Assembly (NCBI RefSeq): GCF_052145335.1
Contig: NZ_JBKQOU010000298.1
Span: 1-11,524, forward strand
Origin: Rhodoblastus sp052145335
Lineage (GTDB): Bacteria; Pseudomonadota; Alphaproteobacteria; Rhizobiales; Beijerinckiaceae
Direction: 5' to 3'
Length of the DNA stretch: 11,524 nt
How positions within the stretch are numbered: position 1 is the first letter of the stretch; each line of letters opens with the position of its first letter. This document shows, piece after piece, positions 1 through 5,467 of the stretch. The notes under the pieces were generated by a model. It saw nothing but the letters and a program-made list of their open reading frames with translations. It did not search any database and was not told the DNA's origin. The translations under genes were made by a program, and so were the position numbers.

Positions 1-56
1 GGCTTTTCGGGGCCTTCGGCGTTGCGGAAAGGGCGCGGTTTCGCTAGCAATGCTTC

Positions 57-557
57 ATGCAACGCGTCGCGCTCTATCCGGGGTCGTTCGATCCCGTCAC
101 CTATGGTCATGTCGATGTGATCCGCGCCGCCTCGCGGCTTTGCGACCGCCTCGTCGTGGCCATTGGCTTGCATCCGGGCAAGACGCCGATGTTCACCGCC
201 GAACAACGCGCGGAAATGATCGAAAAGGTCTGCGCGGCCGAGGCGGCGGAACAGGGTTGCGAAATTGCGGTGGTCACTTTCGACGGTCTGGCGGTCGAAG
301 CGGCGCGGAAAAATGGCGCGACGTTGATCCTGCGCGGGCTTCGCGATAGCGGCGATCTCGATTATGAGATGCAGATGGCGGGAATGAACGGGGTGATGGC
401 GCCCGACGTGCAGACAGTTTTTCTTCCCGCCAGTCCGCAAGTGCGACATATAACCGCCACTCTGGTGCGCCAGATCGCCAAAATGGGCGGCGACGTCTCC
501 GCCTTCGCGCCGCCGCTGGTCGTCGAGGCGCTTCGCGCCAAGGCGGCGAAACACTAA
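57..557 (+). CDS. coaD: Phosphopantetheine adenylyltransferase (CoaD)
   Basis: This 166-residue cytoplasmic enzyme transfers AMP from ATP to 4'-phosphopantetheine, giving dephospho-CoA, the penultimate step of CoA synthesis. The length is normal for bacterial CoaD. The N-terminus MQRVALYPGSFDPVTYGH holds the nucleotidyltransferase T/HxGH signature at residues 15-18 (TYGH). The basic loop LRGLR is at 92-96, and the C-terminal ITATLVRQI (132-140, usually ISSTLV) followed by GGDVSAF completes the family pattern. The ATG at 57 gives the standard start; a longer open frame beginning at 50 is in another phase and has no homology. In Rhizobiales, coaD commonly lies downstream of gyrA, which would be left of this window. 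The next gene starts 11 bases after the stop, so the two are probably cotranscribed. Identification is secure. Confidence 0.96.
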   Translation: MQRVALYPGSFDPVTYGHVDVIRAASRLCDRLVVAIGLHPGKTPMFTAEQRAEMIEKVCAAEAAEQGCEIAVVTFDGLAVEAARKNGATLILRGLRDSGDLDYEMQMAGMNGVMAPDVQTVFLPASPQVRHITATLVRQIAKMGGDVSAFAPPLVVEALRAKAAKH

Positions 558-568
558 AAGGAATTTCC

Positions 569-1132
569 ATGACCGACGAGAATAGGAAGCATTTCGATCG
601 CCGCCAACTGGCCAAAACCCTGTCGCTCGGCGCGGCCGGCGCTCTCTTCGCCGGCCGTTCCGCTTTGGCGCAGGAGGACAAGTCCAATCTCGTCTATCTC
701 CAGCTCAAGAACGGAACGGTAGTCATCCGCCTGCGCCCCGACCTTGCTCCCAAACATGTCGAGCGGATCAAGGAGCTGGTGAAAAGCGGCTTCTACAACG
801 GCATCGTCTTCCATCGCGTCATCGAGGGCTTCATGGCCCAGACCGGCGACCCGACCGGCACCGGCATGGGCGGCTCCAAAATGCCCAACCTGCCGGCGGA
901 GTTTTCCTCCGCGCCCTTCGTGCGCGGCACGCTGGGCATGGCGCGCTCCAGCTCGCCCAATTCGGCCAATTCGCAATTCTTCATCTGCTTCGCCCCGGCG
1001 CCCTTCCTCGACGGGCAGTATACGGTGTTTGGCGAAGTCGTCTCCGGCATGGAATTCGTCGACAAGATCAAGCGCGGCGAGCCGCCGGCGGACCCGGACA
1101 AGATCATCAGCATGAAACTGGCAGACGCCTGA
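569..1132 (+). CDS. Cyclophilin-type peptidyl-prolyl cis-trans isomerase, probably exported
   Basis: A 187-residue cyclophilin that catalyses cis-trans isomerisation of Xaa-Pro bonds. Residues 1-35 look like a twin-arginine (Tat) signal: DRRQLAKTL at 10-18, a hydrophobic stretch, then SALAQ with likely cleavage after Ala34. The twin-Arg motif is imperfect, so Tat rather than Sec export is inferred. The cyclophilin fold follows: FHRVI (81-85, catalytic Arg83), FMAQTGDPTGTG (88-99, Gln91), SQFFI (135-139) and FLDGQYTVFGEV (146-157). Phe146 sits where human CypA has Trp121, as in many bacterial members with low cyclosporin affinity. The Shine-Dalgarno AAAAGGAA overlaps the coaD stop. The protein is a paralogue of the next gene, which lacks the signal. 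Confidence 0.93.
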   Translation: MTDENRKHFDRRQLAKTLSLGAAGALFAGRSALAQEDKSNLVYLQLKNGTVVIRLRPDLAPKHVERIKELVKSGFYNGIVFHRVIEGFMAQTGDPTGTGMGGSKMPNLPAEFSSAPFVRGTLGMARSSSPNSANSQFFICFAPAPFLDGQYTVFGEVVSGMEFVDKIKRGEPPADPDKIISMKLADA

Positions 1133-1162
1133 TTCTCAAATTTATCGAAAGAAGGAAACATC

Positions 1163-1618
1163 ATGTCCGACGAAGGCAATCTCCTGACGCTGGAAACCAC
1201 AAAGGGCGAAGTGGTCATCCGCATGCGCCCCGATCTCGCGCCCAATCACGTTGCCCATATCAAGAAACTGGTCGGCGAAGGTTTTTATGACGGCATCGTC
1301 TTCCATCGCGTGATCGACGGCTTCATGGCCCAGACCGGTTGCCCGCACGGCACGGGGACCGGCGGCTCGTCCTATCCCAACCTCAAGGCGGAATTCAACA
1401 AGGAGCCGCATGTGCGCGGAACCTGCTCGATGGCCCGCGCCGCCAGTCCCGATTCGGCCAATTCGCAGTTTTTCATCTGTTTCGCCAAGGCCGGCTTCCT
1501 CGACGGGCAATATACCGTTTGGGGCGAGGTGATCTCCGGCATGGAGAATGTCGACAAGATCAAGCGCGGCGAACCGGTGCGCGATCCCGACAAGATCCTG
1601 TCCGCCAAGATCAGCTGA
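1163..1618 (+). CDS. Cyclophilin-type peptidyl-prolyl cis-trans isomerase, cytoplasmic
   Basis: A 151-residue single-domain cyclophilin close to the PpiB type. It starts MSDEGNLLTLETTKGEVVI with no export signal, so it should act in the cytoplasm. Catalytic-core motifs are FHRVIDGFMAQTG (47-59, with Arg49 and Gln57), SQFFICF (101-107) and FLDGQYTVWGEV (112-123). Where the usual motif reads QTGD, this protein has QTGC (Cys60). It is clearly paralogous to the gene just upstream, sharing ANSQFFICFA, LDGQYTV and KIKRGEP, which indicates tandem duplication. A good ribosome site (GAAGGAAA, 1151-1158) precedes the ATG, and the gap from the upstream gene is 30 bases. An intrinsic terminator follows 14 bases after the stop, so this is probably the last gene of the coaD unit. 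Confidence 0.94.
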   Translation: MSDEGNLLTLETTKGEVVIRMRPDLAPNHVAHIKKLVGEGFYDGIVFHRVIDGFMAQTGCPHGTGTGGSSYPNLKAEFNKEPHVRGTCSMARAASPDSANSQFFICFAKAGFLDGQYTVWGEVISGMENVDKIKRGEPVRDPDKILSAKIS

Positions 1619-1632
1619 ACGGAACTTATTGT

Positions 1633-1663
1633 AAAAACCGGGGTTTCGATCCCGGTTTTTTTT
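1633..1663 (+). terminator. Rho-independent terminator of the coaD-cyclophilin unit
   Basis: Perfect 10-bp stem AAAAACCGGG (1633-1642) / CCCGGTTTTT (1651-1660) around an 8-base loop, with the T-run continuing to 1663. It starts 14 bases after the stop of the second cyclophilin gene. The A-run on the left arm means it may also work in the opposite direction. Confidence 0.92.
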
Positions 1664-1746
1664 GCTCCTGGCCGCTCACAGGTTTGCCAGCGCGACGGGG
1701 TTGGGAAAACCGAGGCTTTCGTTAGGTTTTCACGATAGTTTGTTGC

Positions 1747-1792
1747 AGCTTCGCATTGACGGACGCGAAAAAGAGACGGAAGCTTCGCATTG
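1747..1792. repeat. 12-bp direct repeat upstream of the small secreted protein gene
   Basis: AGCTTCGCATTG occurs exactly at 1747-1758 and again at 1781-1792, 34 bases apart start to start. Both copies lie in the 171-base non-coding interval before the gene at 1835. The spacing is about three helical turns, which would suit a dimeric regulator, but no regulator is recognised and no convincing -35/-10 pair could be assigned nearby. Confidence 0.6.
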
Positions 1793-1834
1793 CAATCCGG
1801 CGTCCGATGGCGGCCGGTTCCTGGGGAGCCTTTC

Positions 1835-2299
1835 ATGTCTTATCGTTCAGCACTTATGCTTGTCGGCGCCGTCGCGCTCATCGGCCTCGGCTCCGCCGCC
1901 CGCGCCGAGGAATCGGCGATGAAACAATGCGCCGACAAATGGCAGGCGGCCAAGACCGCCGGCACGACCGGCGGCTTGAGCTATCTGCAGTTTTCCTCGA
2001 AATGCCGCGCCGATATGAAGGCGGCGCCGGCCGCCGCGGCGCCTGCCGCCCCGGCCGCGCCCGTGGCCGCCGCTCCGGCCAAGCCCGCCAAGCCGGCGGC
2101 TCCGGCGTACACCGGTCCGGCGGTATTCCCCACTGCGGTTTCGCCGACCTATTCCAATGAAAAGCCCGGCAAGGCCCGCATGAAGACCTGCGTCGACCAG
2201 TACAACGCCAACAAGGCGACTGGCGCCAATGGCGGCCTGAAATGGATCCAGAAGGGCGGCGGCTATTACAGCGAGTGCAACAAGAAGCTGAAGGGCTGA
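1835..2299 (+). CDS. Small exported protein with two Cys-containing repeats and an Ala/Pro linker
   Basis: A 154-residue protein of unknown function. Residues 1-24 form a Sec signal (hydrophobic LMLVGAVALIGLGSA, cleavage likely after ARA), so the mature protein should be periplasmic or secreted. Two related modules follow: MKQCADKWQAAKTAGTTGG...C (29-57) and MKTCVDQYNANKATGANGG...C (116-148). Each has MK-x-C near its start, a KxxGxxGGL core and a second Cys 25 or 29 residues after the first, so one disulphide per module is plausible. An Ala/Pro/Lys-rich linker (about 63-95) joins them. Similar short modules occur in uncharacterised rhizobial secreted proteins. The ATG at 1835 is chosen because GGGGAG lies 8 bases upstream and it begins the signal peptide; an in-frame ATG at 1790 would mask it. 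No function is claimed. Confidence 0.82.
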   Translation: MSYRSALMLVGAVALIGLGSAARAEESAMKQCADKWQAAKTAGTTGGLSYLQFSSKCRADMKAAPAAAAPAAPAAPVAAAPAKPAKPAAPAYTGPAVFPTAVSPTYSNEKPGKARMKTCVDQYNANKATGANGGLKWIQKGGGYYSECNKKLKG

Positions 2300-2312
2300 G
2301 CTCCCGTCTCGC

Positions 2313-2350
2313 AAAAAACAACCCCGGGTTTTTCGCCAGGGGTTGCTTTC
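2313..2350. terminator. Intrinsic terminator between convergent genes
   Basis: Stem CAACCCC (2319-2325) / GGGGTTG (2339-2345) with a 13-base loop. On the minus strand the stem is followed by six T's (the A-run at 2313-2318), a strong terminator for the radical SAM gene, whose stop is at 2373. On the plus strand the tail is only CTTT, so termination of the secreted-protein gene is probably weaker. Confidence 0.8.
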
Positions 2351-2372
2351 AGTCCTCAAGCCGAACGCCCGT

Positions 2373-4151
2373 TCAGCCGACCTTTTCCTGCTGCTTGGCC
2401 AGTTCGTGATCGTGATGCTTGGCCAGCATTTTCTTGGCGTGGTCGCCCGCCGCGCGGGAGGAGGCGGAATTGTTGAACATTTCCAGATCGTCGAGATCGC
2501 TGTCCTCGACCGGGGTCAACGCCAGGTCCATATAGGTTCGCGCATCCGGCGATTTCTTGAGTCGCCGCCTCAGCCGCGCCAGCCGCAAAGCCATGGCAGC
2601 CACCCGCAGATGGTTGACGACGACGCCGGCGACGTATTTTGGATAGAAAGCCAGCGGGTTTTCGAGAGCCATGCCCGGCCGCCGGTCACGGCGCACCTTC
2701 CGCCTGAAATAGCCGCCTTCCAGCGGATGAATGTTCTCCAGGTTGATGCAGGCCCAGAACCAGATCAGGAGGAACATCACCTTGCCCGGCGAGTTTCCGG
2801 TCGCCGCCGAGCGACGCATCACCGTTTCCATATGTTCCGGGGTGTAATAGGCCGCCCAGGCCGCCTTGTAGGCGCCTTCCCATTGCGCCTTTGACATTTT
2901 CGGATGGGCGGTGACCGCATGTTCGAGGTCGTATTTGTTCATGTCCGGGTCCATCCAGACGCCGGCCTTCAGCAGGCGTTGATGGTCTTCCGATCCCGGC
3001 AGCGGCGTCAGGAAGAAGAATTCCAGCATGTCGAGCGGCAACTCGCGCTTGATGATTTCGATGTCGCGCGCGATCGATTCCGGGGTATCGGCGGGAAAGC
3101 CGGTGATATAGCCGGCGGTGGTGTAACAGCCGGCCATTTTCCAGGCGAGAAGCATTTCGCGGTATTCGGCGATGCGGTTCTGCTTCTTCTTGGCGGCGAT
3201 CAGGTTTTCCGGGTTGATGTTCTCCAGCCCGATGAACACCCGCCGCACGCCGGCCTTCGACGCTTTTTCGATGAAGCGCGGAATGCGGTGGCTCAAAGTG
3301 TCGACCTGGATGACGAAGGACATGCGAACGCCGTTTTCGCGCATGGCGATCAGGCGGTCGAAGATCGGCTCCCAGTTCTTGTTGCGGGCGAGATTGTCGT
3401 CGGTGATGAAGAAACTGCTGATCCCCTGCGCCAGATTGGCGCGAATGATCGCTTCGACGTCATCGGCCGAGCGAAAGCGCGACTTGCGGCCCTGTACATT
3501 GATGATGGTGCAGAACGAGCACTGGAATGGGCAGCCGCGCCCGGCGTCGAAACTGGTGACGGCGCCGCTGGTGCGCTGGATCACATAAGAGGGCAGGAGC
3601 GGCGCGGGCGTGCTCTCGATCCCCGGCAGGTCCTTCATGAAATTATAGAGCTTTTGCAGTTTTCCCGCGTAGGCGTCGCGCAAAACGGTGTCCAGCCGTC
3701 CCTCGGCCTCGCCGGCGAACAGGCTGATGCCGAGCGCCTGCGCTTCGAGGAGATCGGCGGGCAATTCGGGCAGCATGGCGAGGCAGCCGGAGACATGGAA
3801 GCCCCCCATGGCGACATCGACGCCACAGGCGCGAAAACGCCGCGCCAGATCCAGCGCATGGGGAAACTGGTTCGACTGCACGCCGACCAGGCAGACCAGC
3901 CCACGCCCGGCCGCCTTGATCGAGGCCGCGATTTTTTCCGGGCGGATTCGGGTGTTGGTCTCGTCCAGGCCGACGATCTCGATTTGCACGTCGTCGCCGA
4001 GCGCTTTTCGCGCGGCGCAATCGGCGGCGAGCCCATGCAGGGCGGCCAAAGTATTGGAAGGAATGGCCGAACGCAGCCACTGGATGACATAGCCCTCGTC
4101 GTCGTAATGCGAAGGCTTTATCAGGTAGAGCTTGAATGTTTCGGTCGCCAT
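2373..4151 (-). CDS. B12-binding-type radical SAM enzyme, substrate unknown
   Basis: A 592-residue protein with the layout of cobalamin-binding-domain radical SAM enzymes. Residues 5-150 resemble the N-terminal Rossmann-like domain: LYLIKPS near the start and MGGFHVSG at 115-122, matching the GGxHxS/T strand-loop of this class. The base-off DxHxxG motif is not seen, which is common in the class. The radical SAM core carries the 4Fe-4S ligands CPFQCSFC (Cys207, 211, 214) after GRG, then FIGLENINP (306-314) and AGYITGFPADTPES (346-359). The C-terminus has an aromatic segment (VMFLLIWFWACINLENIHP, 458-476) and a His-rich tail (HHDH, 579-582). The ATG at 4151 is preferred to an in-frame ATG at 4334 because AAAAAGGG lies just upstream. 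It stands alone, divergent from the methyltransferase gene, so context gives no substrate. Confidence 0.85.
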   Translation of the reverse strand: MATETFKLYLIKPSHYDDEGYVIQWLRSAIPSNTLAALHGLAADCAARKALGDDVQIEIVGLDETNTRIRPEKIAASIKAAGRGLVCLVGVQSNQFPHALDLARRFRACGVDVAMGGFHVSGCLAMLPELPADLLEAQALGISLFAGEAEGRLDTVLRDAYAGKLQKLYNFMKDLPGIESTPAPLLPSYVIQRTSGAVTSFDAGRGCPFQCSFCTIINVQGRKSRFRSADDVEAIIRANLAQGISSFFITDDNLARNKNWEPIFDRLIAMRENGVRMSFVIQVDTLSHRIPRFIEKASKAGVRRVFIGLENINPENLIAAKKKQNRIAEYREMLLAWKMAGCYTTAGYITGFPADTPESIARDIEIIKRELPLDMLEFFFLTPLPGSEDHQRLLKAGVWMDPDMNKYDLEHAVTAHPKMSKAQWEGAYKAAWAAYYTPEHMETVMRRSAATGNSPGKVMFLLIWFWACINLENIHPLEGGYFRRKVRRDRRPGMALENPLAFYPKYVAGVVVNHLRVAAMALRLARLRRRLKKSPDARTYMDLALTPVEDSDLDDLEMFNNSASSRAAGDHAKKMLAKHHDHELAKQQEKVG

Positions 4152-4165
4152 GAACGCCCTTTTTC

Positions 4166-4179
4166 GCGCCCTTGGGCGC
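4166..4179. repeat. 14-bp perfect palindrome in the radical SAM gene leader
   Basis: GCGCCCTTGGGCGC reads the same as its complement except for the central TT/AA (6-bp arms). It lies 14 bases before the minus-strand ATG at 4151 and just upstream of the AAAAAGGG ribosome site. It could be an operator or a small hairpin next to the translation start. Confidence 0.5.
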
Positions 4180-4264
4180 ATGGAACAAAGACTGACTTTG
4201 CCGACTTGCACAGTCCATTCCGGAGCGCAGGCCATTAGCAAAAATTTCAAGAGATTGCGACTCG

Positions 4265-4284
4265 TCTTTCCCTCATGGGAAAGA
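4265..4284. repeat. Short hairpin with TTTCCC/GGGAAA core
   Basis: Perfect 8-bp arms TCTTTCCC and GGGAAAGA flank the loop TCAT. There is no T-run on either side, so it is not a standard terminator. A second intergenic hairpin with the same core lies at 6879-6897. Confidence 0.6.
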
Positions 4285-4322
4285 GCGCCCGCAGTCGGTG
4301 CGGGGAGGTCAAGATAGCTGGA

Positions 4323-4386
4323 AAGATCAAGCAATTCCAGCCGCCGATCCCCGATTTCGCCACGGGCAGGCCCGCTGCTTGATCTT
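4323..4386. repeat. 11-bp inverted repeat with a 42-base spacer
   Basis: AAGATCAAGCA (4323-4333) is exactly complementary to TGCTTGATCTT (4376-4386). The element lies upstream of the 4445-4473 promoter and could be a paired regulator site or the base of a long stem. Its function is unknown. Confidence 0.55.
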
Positions 4387-4444
4387 GAACGCTTTTTCCG
4401 TCCGCCGCCGCCCGGGCGAGAAATTATCGCGTCGCGACAGGCTG

Positions 4445-4473
4445 TGGACAGAGGCTGGTCGCCCGCTTATAAA
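4445..4473 (+). promoter_or_regulatory. Sigma-70-type promoter for the methyltransferase gene
   Basis: TGGACA (4445-4450) and TATAAA (4468-4473) each match the consensus at five of six positions and are separated by exactly 17 bases. Transcription would begin near 4480, leaving a leader of about 60 bases before the ATG at 4541. This is the best promoter match in the window. Confidence 0.65.
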
Positions 4474-4540
4474 GCGCCCAAGGTCCCGCGAGGACCATGC
4501 GCGTCGGGCCGACGGTCCGACAGATTCCTGTAGGCGAGCC

Positions 4541-5248
4541 ATGCAAGATACCGAATTGGCGACTTCTTCCCCCGCGCCTCTCGCCTCGTCCGCGGTTTTG
4601 CGGGAAACCATGGTCGAGCGGCAGATCCGCACCTTCGACGTGACCGACGCCGGCGTGCTGGCGCGGATGCGCGCAGTGCCCCGCGAACTTTTCGTCGATC
4701 CGAACCTGGCGACGCTGGCCTATTCCGACGCCTGCCTGACCGTCACTGGCGCGCAACCGCGCGAATTGACGGCGCCATTGATCCTTGCCCGCCTGCTCAA
4801 GGAGGCGCGTTTGTGCGAGGGCGAGCGGGTTATGGTCGTCGCCGGAGCTTCGGGCTATGCGGCGGCGCTGATCGCCGGACTGGTCGGCTCGGTCGTCAGC
4901 CTCGACGACGACGCCATCCTCTCCGCCAAGGCGCAGGCCAATTTTTCCGCGCTCGGCCTGAACAATGTAAAAACGCTGACGGCGCCGCTGGCGCTGGGCG
5001 CCCCGGGCGAGGCCCCTTTCGACCTGATTTTAGTCGACGGCGTCAGCCAGGGCGCTTTCGAGGCGCTTTTCAAGCAGTTGAGCGCGGACGGACGACTGGT
5101 CGCCATCGTCGCGAATCAGGCCGGCGCGCGGGTTGGCAAGGCGACCTTGTTCCAGAGCGCCGACGGCCATGTCAGCGCCCGGGTTTTGTTCGACGCCTCG
5201 GCGGGCGCCTTGGCTTCTTTCGCCAAGCCGCGGGAATTTGTGTTTTGA
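4541..5248 (+). CDS. Protein-L-isoaspartate O-methyltransferase-like protein, degenerate SAM motif
   Basis: A 235-residue member of the PIMT superfamily, which in its canonical form methylates L-isoaspartyl residues to start protein repair. The N-terminal half carries the family landmarks MVERQIRTFDVTD (24-36), VPRELFVDP (46-54) and a Tyr at 61. SAM-binding motif I, usually VLEIGxGxGYxxA, reads VMVVAGASGYAAA (97-109): two glycines are replaced by Ala101 and Ala103. The acidic position after beta-2 is kept in LDDD (121-124), and FDLILVDG (160-167) matches the later motif. The ISQPYxVA segment near the isoAsp site is also changed (ELTAPLILARLL). Enzymatic activity is therefore uncertain. Start codon choice rests on the ATG at 4541, with only a weak AGGCGAG upstream; Met24 is an alternative. 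It precedes a TolC-family gene, an association found in Rhizobiales. Confidence 0.85.
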   Translation: MQDTELATSSPAPLASSAVLRETMVERQIRTFDVTDAGVLARMRAVPRELFVDPNLATLAYSDACLTVTGAQPRELTAPLILARLLKEARLCEGERVMVVAGASGYAAALIAGLVGSVVSLDDDAILSAKAQANFSALGLNNVKTLTAPLALGAPGEAPFDLILVDGVSQGAFEALFKQLSADGRLVAIVANQAGARVGKATLFQSADGHVSARVLFDASAGALASFAKPREFVF

Positions 5249-5454
5249 GCGATGGGCGCCGGAATTCTGTGACTTTTTTGGCGCAGGGCGCTGATAAAAC
5301 GCGGGTTTGCGCGATGGATTGCTTGCTGTTGCGTCCTTGTGGTTGACGCTGGGCTCGGGATCCATGATTTTGGACGCAGCGTCGGCCCATCTTATTCCCC
5401 GTATAGGAAGGGCGCTTCGGCTGCCCTTCGGGATGGCTCCGGTTCGGGCCGGTT

Positions 5455-5460
5455 AAGGAG
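5455..5460 (+). promoter_or_regulatory. Shine-Dalgarno site that sets the TTG start of the TolC gene
   Basis: AAGGAG lies 7 bases before a TTG codon at 5468. The TTG begins a typical signal peptide. No in-frame ATG or GTG has a comparable ribosome site, although the frame is open from a GTG at 5339. Confidence 0.8.
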
Positions 5461-5467
5461 TGCGGTT

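Larger units (their letters stand above)
4152..4540. other. Divergent intergenic region between the radical SAM and methyltransferase genes
   Basis: No gene is supported in these 389 bases. The region holds a 14-bp palindrome close to the radical SAM start (4166-4179), a short hairpin with a TTTCCC/GGGAAA core (4265-4284), an 11-bp inverted repeat with a 42-base spacer (4323-4386), a palindrome GTCGCGAC (4431-4438) and a sigma-70-type promoter (4445-4473) reading toward the methyltransferase gene. No convincing -35/-10 pair was found for the minus-strand gene. Confidence 0.6.

Noticed and set aside
1..56. A frame ending at TAG 45-47 (LFGAFGVAERARFR) that might be the tail of an upstream gene such as gyrA.
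   Set aside because: Only 14 codons are visible and they match no ending I can identify, so no gene is called.
2904..4238. A 444-codon plus-strand open frame opposite the radical SAM gene.
   Set aside because: It is an antisense shadow; the minus strand carries the cluster motif CPFQCSFC and a proper ribosome site.
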